A program made the position numbers and the translations under genes. Of a stretch of 64,000 nucleotides of DNA, positions 46,973 through 57,831 are shown one piece after another (position 1 is the stretch's first letter; each line of letters opens with the position of its first letter). The DNA is from Xenorhabdus thuongxuanensis (GTDB taxonomy: Bacteria > Pseudomonadota > Gammaproteobacteria > Enterobacterales > Enterobacteriaceae). The notes under the pieces were generated by a model that did not search any database, was not told the DNA's origin, and saw only the letters and a list, made by a program, of their open reading frames with translations. The stretch is taken from contig NZ_MKGR01000001.1 in the NCBI RefSeq assembly GCF_001908095.1, positions 174,021 to 238,020 of the forward strand, in the 5' to 3' direction.

Positions 46973-47373
46973 TGCTTAAACTCCGCGACAATAGACTTTG
47001 GAAGCGCAATCGGCTTCATTTGGGATGAATTCACGTAGACAACCAGGCATTCCGCACTGCTGACAACTACGCCATTGCAATCAACAATTCGTTGAATAAA
47101 TGTCAGAGAAGCGCCACGGATATTCGTAACTTCACTTTCAACAACCAATTGGTCATCCAGTTTTGCTGGTTTCCGGTAGTCAATCGTCATGCGACTAACA
47201 ACAAAGCCAACTTGCTCATCTAGCATAGGCTGTTGGTGGAAGCCTCTTTCACGCAACATCTCCGTACGAGCTCTTTCGTAAAAACCCAAATACCGAGCGT
47301 GATAAACCACACCACTAGCATCTGTGTCTTCGTAGTAAACACGGATAGGCCAACGGAATAACATATTACTCAT
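46969..47373 (-). CDS. ybgC: Acyl-CoA thioesterase YbgC
   Basis: Hot-dog thioesterase of 134 residues with the 4HBT signature [20 protein letters not shown] (catalytic Asp about 18) and [14 protein letters not shown]. Cytoplasmic; associated with phospholipid metabolism and first in the tol-pal operon, as in E. coli. Confidence 0.94.
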   Translation of the reverse strand: MSNMLFRWPIRVYYEDTDASGVVYHARYLGFYERARTEMLRERGFHQQPMLDEQVGFVVSRMTIDYRKPAKLDDQLVVESEVTNIRGASLTFIQRIVDCNGVVVSSAECLVVYVNSSQMKPIALPKSIVAEFKQ

Positions 47374-47440
47374 ATAATCCTAATTAGGCGAATTGACGCT
47401 GTCACTATACTTAAGACAATAGCGCTTTGGAATGACTTGT

Positions 47441-47474
47441 CAGTAAAAAAATTTATAGGCCGACGACCTATAAA
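47441..47474 (-). terminator. Intrinsic terminator of the cyd operon
   Basis: On the minus strand TTTATAGG-TCGTCGG-CCTATAAA runs into TTTTTTTACTG, 12 bp beyond the ybgE stop. Confidence 0.88.
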
Positions 47475-47486
47475 ATTACAACCAGT

Positions 47487-47786
47487 TTACTTAAAGAAAT
47501 GATATAAGCCAAAAAGAAGAATAAAAAATGCAGGTAATGGGTGAAAAAATAACCGCCAGATAATACGATTAGGGTAAAAACCAACACCAAAAGTAACGCC
47601 AGAACAAACTGCCCAGATCAATAAAATACCTTGCCATATTTGTAGTGAACTGGTATTGGCAGCAAAACGCGCAGGATCCCAAAATACACATACAGCAAGT
47701 GTTAAAGCAATGATGAGGATAAGAGCCCTCAATGGGCTCTTATCCATAAGTTGGTAGCATTTATCAGCCAACATTATTTTTGTCAC
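47487..47786 (-). CDS. ybgE: Cyd operon membrane protein YbgE
   Basis: Small inner-membrane protein with three hydrophobic segments (ALILIIALTLAVCVFWDP, GILLIWAVCSGVTFGVGF, LPAFFILLFGLYHFF). It matches E. coli YbgE along its length: MDKSPLRAL, FWDPARFAA, WAVCSGV. The GTG at 47786 gives MTKIMLADKC, aligned to the E. coli MSKII start, 99 residues; an ATG at 47774 is the alternative. Overlaps cydX by 23 bp. Its exact role beside cytochrome bd is not known. Confidence 0.85.
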   Translation of the reverse strand: MTKIMLADKCYQLMDKSPLRALILIIALTLAVCVFWDPARFAANTSSLQIWQGILLIWAVCSGVTFGVGFYPNRIIWRLFFHPLPAFFILLFGLYHFFK

Positions 47787-47889
47787 TCTCAGAAGCGTTT
47801 TGTGATTCGCTATGCTCAAGTGCCAAAGCAGCAATGACCGCAAAACTACAAGCCAAGAGCGTTCCGAGAATCCAAGCAAAATACCACAT
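47764..47889 (-). CDS. cydX: Cytochrome bd-I oxidase small subunit CydX
   Basis: A 41-residue single-helix protein starting MWYFAWILGTLLACSF and continuing VIAALALEHSES, nearly identical to the E. coli CydX N-terminal 27 residues. CydX stabilises the haem centres of CydAB. It starts 11 bp after cydB with AGGAG upstream. Short length hides it from ordinary gene calls. Confidence 0.95.
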   Translation of the reverse strand: MWYFAWILGTLLACSFAVIAALALEHSESQNASESDKNNVG

Positions 47890-47900
47890 GCCTATGCTCC

Positions 47901-49040
47901 TTAGTACAGTGAGTGTTTGTTGTTATCAATGTAGCTCTTATCCAAACGTCCAAAAGTTTTGTAATAACACCAAATGGTGTAAGACAACACAGTAGGAACG
48001 AAGATAAGTGCAACAACGAACATAACTTGTAACGTCCACTGACTGGATGTCGCATCCCACATAGTCAGACTGACATTGGGGTCAATGCTTGATGGCATCA
48101 CGAACGGGAACATAGCAATCCCTGAAGTCAGGATAATGCAAGTTACTGTCAGTGATGAAAACAAGAATGCCCAAGCGCCCTTATCCATCCAAGTAGTCAG
48201 CATAGTCAGCAAAGGAAGCAATACTCCCAACACAGGTATAGCCCACAGAACCGGATAGTTATTGAAATTAATCAGCCATGCGCCGGCCTGCTGAATCACT
48301 TCTTTATGTAACGGATTAGATGCTGCATTAACATCCAATCCCCCCGTTACAACATAACCATCAATGCCATAAATCAGCCATATCCCTGCCAACAGGAATG
48401 CAATTGCCGTTATCGCTGCACAAACATGGGTTGCGGTACGGGAACGAAGGTGCAGTTCGCCAGTTGTACGCATTTGTAGATAAGTTGCACCTTGCGTCAC
48501 AATCATCATCAGACTAATCACCCCTGCCAGCAATCCATAAGGGTTCAGCAATCCAAAGAATGAACCCTCATAGGAGACACGCAGGTAAGAATCTACCGCC
48601 AGCGGTACGCCTTGCAGCAGGTTACCAAATGCCACCCCGATAACCAATGCAGGTACGAAGCTACCGATAACCAACCCCCAATCCCACATATTGCGCCATT
48701 TACTGTTTTCCAGTTTTGAACGGTAATCAAAGCCAACCGGACGGAAGAACAGTGCAGCCAAGACCAGAATCATTGCCACATAAAAACCAGAGAAAGCGGC
48801 TGCATATACCATCGGCCATGCGGCAAACAGAGCACCACCAGCGGTAACTAACCAAACCTGGTTACCATCCCAATGCGGGGCAACTGAGTTAATCATGATG
48901 CGGCGTTCAGTATCATTTTTACCAATGATCCGCAACAGGATACCAACTCCCATGTCGAAACCATCAGTCACAGTGAAACCGATCAGTAACACACCAATCA
49001 GCAGCCACCATATAAATCGTAATACATCATAATCAAGCAT
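47901..49040 (-). CDS. cydB: Cytochrome bd-I ubiquinol oxidase subunit II (CydB)
   Basis: Membrane subunit of 379 residues, eight to nine helices, with YDVLRFIWWLLIGVLLIGF, TDGFDMGVG and APHWDGNQVWLVTAGGALFAAWP, all signature CydB segments. It pairs with CydA in the high-affinity, bd-type terminal oxidase used at low oxygen. Begins 14 bp after the cydA stop. Confidence 0.97.
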   Translation of the reverse strand: MLDYDVLRFIWWLLIGVLLIGFTVTDGFDMGVGILLRIIGKNDTERRIMINSVAPHWDGNQVWLVTAGGALFAAWPMVYAAAFSGFYVAMILVLAALFFRPVGFDYRSKLENSKWRNMWDWGLVIGSFVPALVIGVAFGNLLQGVPLAVDSYLRVSYEGSFFGLLNPYGLLAGVISLMMIVTQGATYLQMRTTGELHLRSRTATHVCAAITAIAFLLAGIWLIYGIDGYVVTGGLDVNAASNPLHKEVIQQAGAWLINFNNYPVLWAIPVLGVLLPLLTMLTTWMDKGAWAFLFSSLTVTCIILTSGIAMFPFVMPSSIDPNVSLTMWDATSSQWTLQVMFVVALIFVPTVLSYTIWCYYKTFGRLDKSYIDNNKHSLY

Positions 49041-49054
49041 AAGTGGACTCCTGC

Positions 49055-50626
49055 TTACTCAATATTATTTGCTGAAGAAGTGATTTTTTGTTCAAAATGG
49101 TAACGTCCAGTCTTGAGACTGCTTGGGCCAAGACGGGCAAATTTGAACATCAAGAACATCTCTGCGATCAAGAACAAGGTGTACAGACCACAAATCAGCA
49201 CCATTGAGAAAATCAGATCGCCTACACTGCGGGTTGAAGACGCGACAGCAGTTGGCAACACTTCACCAATCGCCCATGGCTGACGGCCATATTCTGCGAC
49301 AAACCAACCTGCTTCAACGGCAATCCATGGCAATGGAATACTGAACAATGCAGCACGCAGCAGCCATTTATGTTGCCCGATACGGTTACGCAAAACACTC
49401 AGGAACGACAGACCGATAACCAGCAGCATAATAAAGCCAGCAGCAACCATAATACGGAATGCAAAGTAGAGCGGTGCTACGCGTGGAATAGAGTCTTTCG
49501 CAGCGGCTTGAATTTGCTCTTCTGTCGCATCCGTCACGTTTTGGGTATAACGCTTCAAGAGCATGCCATAGCCAAGATCTTTCTTACTTTCATTGAATGC
49601 ACTGCGCACACTTGGATCAATATTACCTGCACGCAGTTCTTCTAGTAATTCATAAGCTTTAATACCGTTACGGATACGCTGCTCATGCTGGGTCATCAAA
49701 TCACGCAGACCAACGACCGGTGTATCTGTGGAGCGGGTAGCAATCAAACCTAAAACGTAAGGAATTTGGATAGAATATTTATTTTCCATTTTGTCCTGAT
49801 CAGGAATACCAATCAGCGTGAATGAAGCTGGAGGCGGCTGGGTTTCCCATTCTGCTTCGATTGCTGCCAATTTGGTTTTCTGCACGTCCCCCATTTCATA
49901 TCCGGATTCATCACCCAGAACGATGACAGACAGTACCGCAGCTATACCAAAGCTTGCTGCAATCGCAAAAGAACGTTTGGCAAACGCCAAATCGCGCCCT
50001 TTAAGCAGGTAGTAAGAGCTGATACCCAATACAAAAATGGCACCAGTAACATAACCGGCTGCAACAGTGTGGACAAATTTCACCTGTGCAACTGGGTTAA
50101 GTACCAGTTCACTGAAGCTCACCATTTCCATTCGCATGGTTTCGAAATTAAAGTCAGACGCAATCGGGTTTTGCATCCAACCATTCGCAACCAGTATCCA
50201 CAATGCAGAGAAGTTAGAGCCTAATGCAACCAGCCAAGTAACTGCCAAGTGTTGTTTCTTACTGAGTCGATCCCAGCCGAAGAAAAACAAACCAACGAAT
50301 GTGGATTCGAGGAAGAATGCCATCAGACCTTCGATGGCCAGAGGCGCACCGAAAATATCACCAACATAATGTGAGAAATATGACCAGTTGGTTCCGAACT
50401 GGAATTCCATGGTCAAGCCCGTTGCGACACCCAGAGCAAAGTTGATACCAAATAACTTACCCCAGAATTTTGTCATATCTTTATAGATTTGTTTGCCAGA
50501 AAGGACATATACCGTTTCCATGATCGCAAGCAAAAACGTCATACCGAGCGTCAATGGTACGAATAGAAAATGGTACATGGCAGTTAAAGCAAACTGTAAT
50601 CGTGACAGTTCGACAATATCAAACAT
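49055..50626 (-). CDS. cydA: Cytochrome bd-I ubiquinol oxidase subunit I (CydA)
   Basis: Haem-bearing subunit, 523 residues. His19 in [14 protein letters not shown] is the haem d/b595-side axial ligand; the Q-loop region lies between about residues 220 and 360; [20 protein letters not shown] is the conserved GRQPW segment. Oxidises ubiquinol and reduces oxygen at the inner membrane without pumping protons. The 640-bp upstream region holds FNR- and ArcA-like sites. Confidence 0.97.
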   Translation of the reverse strand: MFDIVELSRLQFALTAMYHFLFVPLTLGMTFLLAIMETVYVLSGKQIYKDMTKFWGKLFGINFALGVATGLTMEFQFGTNWSYFSHYVGDIFGAPLAIEGLMAFFLESTFVGLFFFGWDRLSKKQHLAVTWLVALGSNFSALWILVANGWMQNPIASDFNFETMRMEMVSFSELVLNPVAQVKFVHTVAAGYVTGAIFVLGISSYYLLKGRDLAFAKRSFAIAASFGIAAVLSVIVLGDESGYEMGDVQKTKLAAIEAEWETQPPPASFTLIGIPDQDKMENKYSIQIPYVLGLIATRSTDTPVVGLRDLMTQHEQRIRNGIKAYELLEELRAGNIDPSVRSAFNESKKDLGYGMLLKRYTQNVTDATEEQIQAAAKDSIPRVAPLYFAFRIMVAAGFIMLLVIGLSFLSVLRNRIGQHKWLLRAALFSIPLPWIAVEAGWFVAEYGRQPWAIGEVLPTAVASSTRSVGDLIFSMVLICGLYTLFLIAEMFLMFKFARLGPSSLKTGRYHFEQKITSSANNIE

Positions 50627-50925
50627 CTTGACTCCTTGCTCCTAGCAGGAAGACACCGACTTGCGGCAACCCGACTTCGTAAAACGAAAGTCTCGTAACT
50701 ACCAGCAATAAATGCCTCAAACACAACAATGAATTATTACAAAATCAAAAATTCAATAGATACCACAATAATATTACGCTTATATTCACATACAATAAAT
50801 AGCTTTTACGTGACTCAGCTTAGAATTCTGAATATAGGTCAACAACACCATACATTCTTAGTTTAATATCTATATATACTAGATCAATTTAATCAAGTTT
50901 AGCGAATACAATCTAGAGTAATAAA

Positions 50926-50939
50926 TTGATTTTAGTCAA
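50926..50939. promoter_or_regulatory. FNR-box-like site upstream of cydA
   Basis: TTGAT-TTTA-GTCAA matches the FNR consensus TTGAT-N4-ATCAA with one mismatch. FNR represses cydAB under strict anaerobiosis in E. coli. Confidence 0.45.
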
Positions 50940-50995
50940 TTTTTTCATTTTTTTGTTAAGCTTTACAGTTATTATTTCATTATAGTTTACTTCGT

Positions 50996-51010
50996 GTTAA
51001 TAAATTGTTA
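50996..51010. promoter_or_regulatory. ArcA-box-like site upstream of cydA
   Basis: GTTAATAAATTGTTA resembles the ArcA consensus GTTAATTAAATGTTA (direct repeats 11 bp apart). ArcA-P activates cydAB at low oxygen in E. coli. Confidence 0.5.
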
Positions 51011-51206
51011 TTTGCAATGGTTTGTAATTTATTTTTTGCTGTAAAATTCGTTAGAAAATTAACTTTTCATTTTCATTCTTTAAAAAAGATATTTTTCCGA
51101 TATTTCCAATTTAATTAATCAAATAAATAGATTTTCCTAAAATCCAGTTCAATTAAATTGGGAAATAACTTATCTTATGAATGAAGTAACCTACTGTTAA
51201 TATTAT

Positions 51207-51243
51207 AAATAAAAACAAAAGGCCACCCCGAGGCAGCCTTTTT
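51207..51243 (-). terminator. Intrinsic terminator of the sdh-suc operon
   Basis: Minus strand: AAAAGGC-TGCC-TCGG-GGTG-GCCTTTT, then TTTTTATT after one G, 28 bp beyond the sucD stop. The inner stem uses G-T pairs. Confidence 0.85.
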
Positions 51244-51270
51244 CTATAAAAATAGTTTATTTTGTGATTG

Positions 51271-52140
51271 TTATACCAATAACGCTTTTACAGCATCGCC
51301 AATGTCTGCAAGGCTACGGACAGTCTTCACACCCGCAGCTTCCAGGGCAGCAAATTTCTCATCTGCTGTTCCTTTACCACCTGCGATAATCGCTCCAGCA
51401 TGGCCCATGCGCTTCCCTTTAGGTGCAGTCACACCAGCAATATAAGCAACAACTGGTTTAGTCACATGTTCTTTGATATAAGCCGCAGCTTCTTCTTCGG
51501 CTGTACCACCAATTTCACCAATCATGACAATTGCTTCTGTTTGTGGATCTTCCTGGAACAATTGCAGAATATCAATGAAGTTTGAACCTGGGATCGGGTC
51601 ACCACCAATACCAACACAAGTAGATTGCCCTAATCCAGCATCTGTGGTTTGTTTAACCGCTTCATAAGTCAACGTGCCTGAACGGGAAACAATGCCCACT
51701 TTACCTGACTTGTGAATATGACCAGGCATAATACCAATCTTACACTCGTCAGGTGTAATGACGCCCGGGCAGTTAGGGCCAATCATACGAACATCTGCTT
51801 GATCCAGTTTTTCCTTCACCGTCAACATATCGAGTGTTGGGATGCCTTCTGTAATCGTGATGATCAGTTTAATGCCTGCATCAATCGCTTCCAGAATGGA
51901 ATCTTTACAGAATGGTGCAGGAACGTAGATGACAGAAGCGGTTGCCCCCGTTGCTTCAACGGCTTCACGTACGGTGTTGAACACGGGTAATCCTAGATGC
52001 TCAGTACCACCTTTACCTGGTGTTACGCCACCCACCATTTGAGTACCGTAAGCTATCGCTTGTTCGGAATGAAAAGTACCCTGGCTGCCAGTAAAACCCT
52101 GACAAATCACTTTGGTGTTTTTATCGATTAAAATAGACAT
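51271..52140 (-). CDS. sucD: Succinate-CoA ligase alpha subunit SucD
   Basis: ADP-forming succinyl-CoA synthetase subunit, 289 residues. CoA-binding Rossmann part [18 protein letters not shown] and [10 protein letters not shown]; the phosphorylated active-site His lies in [17 protein letters not shown]-cycle substrate-level phosphorylation step, forming a heterotetramer with SucC. The ATG overlaps the last base of the sucC stop (TAATG). Confidence 0.97.
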   Translation of the reverse strand: MSILIDKNTKVICQGFTGSQGTFHSEQAIAYGTQMVGGVTPGKGGTEHLGLPVFNTVREAVEATGATASVIYVPAPFCKDSILEAIDAGIKLIITITEGIPTLDMLTVKEKLDQADVRMIGPNCPGVITPDECKIGIMPGHIHKSGKVGIVSRSGTLTYEAVKQTTDAGLGQSTCVGIGGDPIPGSNFIDILQLFQEDPQTEAIVMIGEIGGTAEEEAAAYIKEHVTKPVVAYIAGVTAPKGKRMGHAGAIIAGGKGTADEKFAALEAAGVKTVRSLADIGDAVKALLV

Positions 52141-53306
52141 TATTTATTCCCCGCTGCTGCTACTGCCTGCTTAGCTGCGTCTGTCAAACTGGTAGCTGCA
52201 ATGATATTCAAACCACTATCCGCCAGTTTTTTAGCGCCTAGTTCAGCATTGTTTCCTTCCAGACGAACGACTACCGGTACGTTAACACCCACTTCTTCCA
52301 CCGCACCAATAATGCCATCAGCAATCAAGTCACAGCGGACGATACCACCAAAGATATTAACCAAAACAGCCTTAACATTTTCATCTGACAAGATGATTTT
52401 AAATGCTTCGGTAACACGCTCTTTTGTTGCACCACCACCTACATCAAGGAAGTTTGCCGGTGCACCACCATGCAGTTTGACAATGTCCATCGTTCCCATT
52501 GCCAGGCCTGCACCATTCACCATACAACCAATGTTGCCATCCAGCGCAACATAGTTCAGTTCCCATTGTGCGGCTTGGGCTTCACGCGGATCTTCCTGTG
52601 AAGGATCGTGCATTTCACGCAGTTCAGCCTGACGGAACATAGCATTACCATCAGCGCTCAATTTTCCATCCAAACAAACCAAATCACCTTGCGTTGTGAT
52701 CACTAGGGGATTGATTTCGACTAATGCCAAATCACGCTCTAAGAATAGGTTCGCCAATCCCAAGAAAATCTTGGTGAATTGACCAACTTGTTTACCCGTC
52801 AAACCAAGTTTAAATGCCAATTCACGGCCTTGATACGGCATAGGGCCAGACAGTGGGTCGATAATTGCTTTATGAATTAGCTCAGGCGTTTCTTCCGCCA
52901 CTTTTTCTATTTCGACGCCACCTTCAGTAGAGGCCATGAACACTACACGACGTGTACCGCGGTCAACAACAGCTCCCAGATACAGCTCCTTGGCAATATC
53001 AGTTGCCCCTTCCACCAGGATCTGATGGACAGGTTGTCCCTGCGCATCTGTCTGGTAAGTTACCAGTCGTTTACCCAGCCATTGTTCAGCAAAAGTGCGG
53101 ATATCTTCCTTACTATTGACGACTCTCACACCACCAGCCTTACCGCGGCCACCTGCATGAACCTGACATTTAACGACCCAAGGGCCTGAACCAATCTTAG
53201 ATGCTGCTTCTTCTGCTTCGCGCGGAGTGGTACAAGCATAACCAGCAGGTGCTGGTAAACCATACCGTGCAAAAAGTTGTTTTGCCTGATACTCGTGTAA
53301 ATTCAT
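52140..53306 (-). CDS. sucC: Succinate-CoA ligase beta subunit SucC
   Basis: ATP-grasp subunit, 388 residues: [20 protein letters not shown], the nucleotide site [17 protein letters not shown], the metal site [10 protein letters not shown] and [10 protein letters not shown], then [17 protein letters not shown] and [14 protein letters not shown]. Supplies nucleotide specificity. Coupled to sucD by a 1-bp overlap and separated from sucB by 157 bp with two hairpins. Confidence 0.97.
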   Translation of the reverse strand: MNLHEYQAKQLFARYGLPAPAGYACTTPREAEEAASKIGSGPWVVKCQVHAGGRGKAGGVRVVNSKEDIRTFAEQWLGKRLVTYQTDAQGQPVHQILVEGATDIAKELYLGAVVDRGTRRVVFMASTEGGVEIEKVAEETPELIHKAIIDPLSGPMPYQGRELAFKLGLTGKQVGQFTKIFLGLANLFLERDLALVEINPLVITTQGDLVCLDGKLSADGNAMFRQAELREMHDPSQEDPREAQAAQWELNYVALDGNIGCMVNGAGLAMGTMDIVKLHGGAPANFLDVGGGATKERVTEAFKIILSDENVKAVLVNIFGGIVRCDLIADGIIGAVEEVGVNVPVVVRLEGNNAELGAKKLADSGLNIIAATSLTDAAKQAVAAAGNK

Positions 53307-53371
53307 GATGTTCTATCCATAATTTAATTTAAGAAAGGTAAATTACCTTCTATTTTGTTGCTCTGGATATG

Positions 53372-53454
53372 ACCAGCCCAAAAAGGCTGGCCTGCATATA
53401 TTTTTACATCAACGTCGTACTACTTCAGACTAGCGGAGTTAACACCCTCCGCCG
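53372..53454 (-). other. Two hairpins in the sucB-sucC gap
   Basis: CCAGCC/GGCTGG at 53372-53390 and GCGGAG/CTCCGC at 53435-53454. Neither has a T-run. Likely RNA processing or stability elements between the E2 gene and sucCD. Confidence 0.5.
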
Positions 53455-53463
53455 ATAGTGATG

Positions 53464-54675
53464 CTATACATCCAGCAACAAACGTGTTGGATCTTCCAGC
53501 ATTTCTTTAATGGTCACCAGGAAACCGACTGACTCACGACCGTCAATCAGACGGTGGTCATAGGACAGTGCCAGGTACATCATCGGAAGGATCTCAACCT
53601 GACCATTTACAGCCATTGGGCGATCTTTAATGGCATGCATACCAAGGATCGCGCTTTGTGGTGGGTTAATGATCGGGGTGGACATCAGAGAGCCGAAAAC
53701 ACCGCCGTTAGTAATGGTGAAATTACCACCGGTGAGTTCTTCAACAGTCAATTTACCGTCGCGGCCTTTGATAGCCAGCTCTTTGATGCTTTTCTCAATA
53801 TCAGCCATGCTCAATGCATCTGCATCACGCAATACTGGTGTAACCAGACCACGTGGTGTAGATACAGCAATACTGATATCAAAATAATTGTGGTAAACCA
53901 CATCTGTGCCATCAATGGAAGCGTTCACTTCTGGATAGCGTTTCAACGCCTCAACGACCGCTTTCACATAGAAAGACATGAAGCCCAGACGCATACCATG
54001 GCGTTTCTCAAATGCATCGCCATACTGCTTGCGCAATTCCTGAATTGGCTTCATGTTGACTTCATTGAAAGTCGTCAGCATTGCCGTATTGTTCTTCGCT
54101 TCAAGCAAACGTTCTGCAACACGCTTGCGCAGACGTGTCATTGGGACACGTTTTTCACTGCGGTGTGGCAATAAGGATGACTGTTCAATAGAGGCAGCAG
54201 GCTTATTACCCTCTTTTTTATTCGCAGAGATATATTTTTCGATGTCTTCACGGATAATACGGCCACCAACACCACTGCCTTTAATTGCAGCAGGATCTAA
54301 ATCATGCTCTGCAATCAGACGACGAACAGCAGGGCTCAGTGCATCATTGCTTTCTTCTTCCAAAGACGCGGTCTGACGCTGTGCTGGCGTTGCCTCTGTT
54401 TTGGCTTTTACTTCGGCAGGAATACCCGTGCTGTCACCTAAACGGATACGGCCTAACAGTTGTTTGGACAGAACAGTGGCGCCCTCTTCTTCCAAAATGG
54501 ATTCCAAAACACCGGCTTCACTTGCTGGTACTTCCAAAACAACTTTATCCGTTTCAATTTCAACCAGCACTTCATCACGCTCTATGGTGTCACCCGGTTT
54601 TTTATGCCACGTTGCCACAGTGGCATCTGCAACAGATTCAGGAAGGTCTGGGACCAGAATTTCTACGCTACTCAT
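53464..54675 (-). CDS. sucB: 2-oxoglutarate dehydrogenase E2, dihydrolipoyl succinyltransferase SucB
   Basis: Core of the 2-oxoglutarate dehydrogenase complex, 403 residues. One lipoyl domain with the modified Lys in [11 protein letters not shown] (about 43), a linker, a peripheral-subunit-binding domain ([20 protein letters not shown] then [13 protein letters not shown]) and the catalytic domain ending with [16 protein letters not shown], which carries the active-site His-Asp. 14 bp after sucA. Confidence 0.97.
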   Translation of the reverse strand: MSSVEILVPDLPESVADATVATWHKKPGDTIERDEVLVEIETDKVVLEVPASEAGVLESILEEEGATVLSKQLLGRIRLGDSTGIPAEVKAKTEATPAQRQTASLEEESNDALSPAVRRLIAEHDLDPAAIKGSGVGGRIIREDIEKYISANKKEGNKPAASIEQSSLLPHRSEKRVPMTRLRKRVAERLLEAKNNTAMLTTFNEVNMKPIQELRKQYGDAFEKRHGMRLGFMSFYVKAVVEALKRYPEVNASIDGTDVVYHNYFDISIAVSTPRGLVTPVLRDADALSMADIEKSIKELAIKGRDGKLTVEELTGGNFTITNGGVFGSLMSTPIINPPQSAILGMHAIKDRPMAVNGQVEILPMMYLALSYDHRLIDGRESVGFLVTIKEMLEDPTRLLLDV

Positions 54676-54689
54676 TTTCTATCCTTAAT

Positions 54690-57497
54690 TTATTCAACGT
54701 TCAGTGCGTCATTAACCAGTGCTTGCTGTTGCTGCTGGTGAACAGACGTATATCCCACAGCCGGGGAAGCAGATGCCGGACGACCTGCATAACGTAAAGA
54801 AGCCCCAAATGGGATCGCTTCACGGAAATTATGTTGACTGCAATACCAAGCCCCTTGGTTCAGTGGCTCTTCCTGGCACCAAACGAAGTCATGAACATGG
54901 GCATACTTCTCAAGCTCAACTTGCAAGTGCTGACGTGGGAATGGATACAGTTGTTCAATACGCACAATAGCAACGTCAGTCTGTTCGTTCTTACGACGCT
55001 GTTCCAGCAGATCGTAATAAACTTTACCGGAACAAAGCACAACGCGTTTAATACCTTTTGGCTCCAAGGCGTCAATTTCCCCAATCACTGGTTCAAATTT
55101 GCCGTGCGCCAATTCATCCAAAGTAGACACCGCCAATGGATGACGCAGTAGTGATTTCGGTGACATAACGATGAGCGGACGGCGCATACCACGCAGAGCC
55201 TGACGACGCAGCATGTGATAAACCTGAGCTGGAGTCGATGGTACGCAAACTTGCATGTTTTGTTCAGCACACAGTTGCAGATAACGCTCCAGACGAGCCG
55301 ATGAGTGCTCTGGACCCTGCCCTTCATAACCATGTGGCAGCAGCATCACCAGACCACACATACGGCCCCATTTCTGTTCGCCAGAGCTGATAAATTGGTC
55401 AATCACAACCTGAGCCACGTTGGCAAAGTCACCAAATTGGGCTTCCCAAATCGTCAGGACACGAGGTTCAGTTGTTGCATAACCGTATTCAAATGCCAGT
55501 ACAGCTTCTTCTGAAAGGACAGAATCCCATACATTAAATACACCCTGTCCATTGTGGATATTCGCCAAAGGCACATAAACAGAAGCATTGTTTTGGTTAT
55601 GAATAACGGCATGGCGGTGGAAGAAAGTACCACGTCCCGCATCTTCACCAGAGATACGGACAGGAATACCTTCATCAACCAAGGTCGCGTAAGCCAGTGT
55701 TTCCGCAGCACCCCAGTCAAACAATTTATGACCATTCGCCATTTCCGCACGGTCGCCATAGATTTTCGCAACACGTGAGTGCATTGCCACTTCGGCAGGA
55801 ACAGTGCTGATGCTTTTGCCAAGATCTTGCAGGCGTTTCATATCCATCTTATGTGGATACTCTTCATCCCATTCGTGATTCAGGTAGGGTTCCCATGTGA
55901 ATGAATGCAACCCCATTGGGCGCCATTCATCGACAACGCATTCACCATGATCCAGTGCATCACGGTATAGGTTCACCAACTCAGTAACGTCATTGGCTTC
56001 CAGCAAACCTTCCGCTACCAGCTTATCTGCATAGATTTTACGTGCAGTTGGTTGTTTTTTGATTTGCTGGTACATCAGTGGCTGAGTTGCACTTGGCTCA
56101 TCAGCTTCGTTATGACCGTGGCGACGGTAACAGACCAGATCGATCATTACGTCACGTTTGAAGGTGTTACGGAAGTCAAGTGCCAAACGTGTGACGAATG
56201 CAACAGCTTCCGGATCATCTGCATTAACGTGGAAAATCGGCGCCTGAACCATTTTCACAATATCAGTACAATATTGTGTTGAACGGGCATCTTTCGGGTT
56301 AGAAGTGGTGAAACCAATTTGGTTATTCACTACGATACGAACAGTACCGCCAACTTCATACCCGCGAGCCTGGGACATGTTCAGCGTTTCTTGAACAATC
56401 CCCTGCCCTGTGACTGCGGCATCACCGTGAATGGTGACAGGCAGTACCATGTTACTTCGACCTTCATCAAGACGATCACGGCGGGCACGCACAGAACCGA
56501 TAACAACAGGGCTGACGATCTCAAGGTGAGATGGGTTAAAGGCCAATGCCAAATGCACCAAACCGCCTTCGGTTTCAAAATCAGAAGAAAAACCTTGATG
56601 GTATTTTACGTCACCTGTGCCCAAGTGCTCTTTATGTTTACCCGCAAATTCGTCAAACAGATCAACCGGTTTTTTACCCAAGAGATTGACCAGAACGTTG
56701 AGGCGACCACGATGAGCCATTCCCAATACCACTTCACGGGTACTTTGTTTACCTGCGTGACGGATCAACTCTTTTAACATAGGGATAAGTGCGTCACCAC
56801 CTTCCAGGGAGAAACGTTTTGCCCCTGGGAACTTAGCACCTAAATAGCGCTCCAGACCTTCCGCTGATGTTAATTCTTTCAGGAAACGACGCTTTTCTTC
56901 CGCACTAAACTGTGAACTTACTGTCACTGACTCCAGACGTTGCTGGATCCAACGTTTTTCTTCCGTATTGGTGATGTGCATATATTCCGCACCAATTGAA
57001 CCGCAATAAATGCGTTTCAGCGCGTTATACAGATCAGCCAATTTCATAGTTTCTTTGCCAATGGCAAAAGAGCCTACATTAAACGTTTCTTCAAAATCCG
57101 CTTTTGTTAAATTATGGAAAGCAGGATCAAGATCAGATACAGGTTCCTGTTTCCATAATCCCAATGGATCAAGGTTTGCATGTTGGTGTCCGCGGAAACG
57201 GAATGCATTGATGAGCTGCAAAACTTTGACTTGTTTTGCATCCATTGCTGGATCGCTGACTGAAGTGTGGTAACGTGTGGCATCCTTTGCCAGACGACGG
57301 AAATAATCGCGTGTCTGTGAGTGAAGTTGTTCGCCGCTAAGTCCTGCATCTGGTAATTGTTGGAAAATTTCTCTCCAACTTGCATCAACAGAATTAGGAT
57401 CGGTTATATAGTCTTCATAGATTTGCTCTATGTAAGACTGGTTTGCACCAGCCAGAAAGCTTGAGTCCAGCCAGTCCTTCATTGCGCCGTTCTGCAT
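54690..57497 (-). CDS. sucA: 2-oxoglutarate dehydrogenase E1 component SucA
   Basis: Thiamine-diphosphate decarboxylase of the 2-oxoglutarate dehydrogenase complex, 935 residues. Segments: FLAGANQSYIEQIYEDY, LGMAHRGRLNVLVNLLGK, IHGDAAVTGQGIVQE, the ThDP/Mg site NNQIGFTTSNPKD and the transketolase-like half GEDAGRGTFFHRHAVI. Commits 2-oxoglutarate to succinyl-CoA. Separated from sdhB by 334 bp that probably contain a secondary promoter. Confidence 0.97.
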   Translation of the reverse strand: MQNGAMKDWLDSSFLAGANQSYIEQIYEDYITDPNSVDASWREIFQQLPDAGLSGEQLHSQTRDYFRRLAKDATRYHTSVSDPAMDAKQVKVLQLINAFRFRGHQHANLDPLGLWKQEPVSDLDPAFHNLTKADFEETFNVGSFAIGKETMKLADLYNALKRIYCGSIGAEYMHITNTEEKRWIQQRLESVTVSSQFSAEEKRRFLKELTSAEGLERYLGAKFPGAKRFSLEGGDALIPMLKELIRHAGKQSTREVVLGMAHRGRLNVLVNLLGKKPVDLFDEFAGKHKEHLGTGDVKYHQGFSSDFETEGGLVHLALAFNPSHLEIVSPVVIGSVRARRDRLDEGRSNMVLPVTIHGDAAVTGQGIVQETLNMSQARGYEVGGTVRIVVNNQIGFTTSNPKDARSTQYCTDIVKMVQAPIFHVNADDPEAVAFVTRLALDFRNTFKRDVMIDLVCYRRHGHNEADEPSATQPLMYQQIKKQPTARKIYADKLVAEGLLEANDVTELVNLYRDALDHGECVVDEWRPMGLHSFTWEPYLNHEWDEEYPHKMDMKRLQDLGKSISTVPAEVAMHSRVAKIYGDRAEMANGHKLFDWGAAETLAYATLVDEGIPVRISGEDAGRGTFFHRHAVIHNQNNASVYVPLANIHNGQGVFNVWDSVLSEEAVLAFEYGYATTEPRVLTIWEAQFGDFANVAQVVIDQFISSGEQKWGRMCGLVMLLPHGYEGQGPEHSSARLERYLQLCAEQNMQVCVPSTPAQVYHMLRRQALRGMRRPLIVMSPKSLLRHPLAVSTLDELAHGKFEPVIGEIDALEPKGIKRVVLCSGKVYYDLLEQRRKNEQTDVAIVRIEQLYPFPRQHLQVELEKYAHVHDFVWCQEEPLNQGAWYCSQHNFREAIPFGASLRYAGRPASASPAVGYTSVHQQQQQALVNDALNVE

Positions 57498-57831
57498 TGT
57501 GATCCCTTAAGCTTTAAAAGCTTTAGTTTTCGCCGTGGTTAACAAATCCCGCTTAATTAGCGGTGTTGATAAAAGGTTCATTTGGACGTGCTTAATGCAT
57601 GTTCTTCTATGGGTTTTCCTACCCTTCAAGGAACCTTTAAAAACTAATTATCAGTTTTTAAAGATCCCTTTATTTGGAAACATACTTCGTCTTTAGCAGC
57701 AGGCAATTTATCATTTTTCATTCTTTATGCCCTCCACTGATTTGATATTTATTTCAAAATTGTGGAGGGCAACATTATATGCACTATTTACACACTATTT
57801 ATGTGTTATTTATGCACAAATTTTTATTTCG
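57498..57831. other. sdhB-sucA intergenic region with two structured elements
   Basis: 334 bp without a gene. A perfect 11-bp stem CTTTAAAAACT/AGTTTTTAAAG lies at 57635-57663 and a second, GCCCTCCAC/GTGGAGGGC, at 57729-57770 with further pairing toward its loop. Neither is followed by T-runs in the direction of transcription, so transcription probably reads through and the hairpins act on RNA processing; a sucA promoter is expected here. Confidence 0.55.

Larger units (their letters stand above)
50627..51270. promoter_or_regulatory. cydA upstream regulatory region
   Basis: About 640 bp, strongly AT-rich, without a gene. It contains the sucD terminator (51207-51243), an ArcA-like site (50996-51010) and an FNR-like site (50926-50939) at roughly the distance from cydA (300-380 bp) seen in E. 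coli. The leader from about 50900 to 50627 shows nothing else I can name. Confidence 0.6.

Noticed and set aside
50880..50897. FNR site at ATCAATTTAATCAA
   Set aside because: The two halves are direct rather than inverted copies, so it does not fit the FNR dimer site.
53554..54174. 206-codon open frame antisense to sucB
   Set aside because: Entirely within a highly conserved gene, with no ribosome site or recognisable domain.
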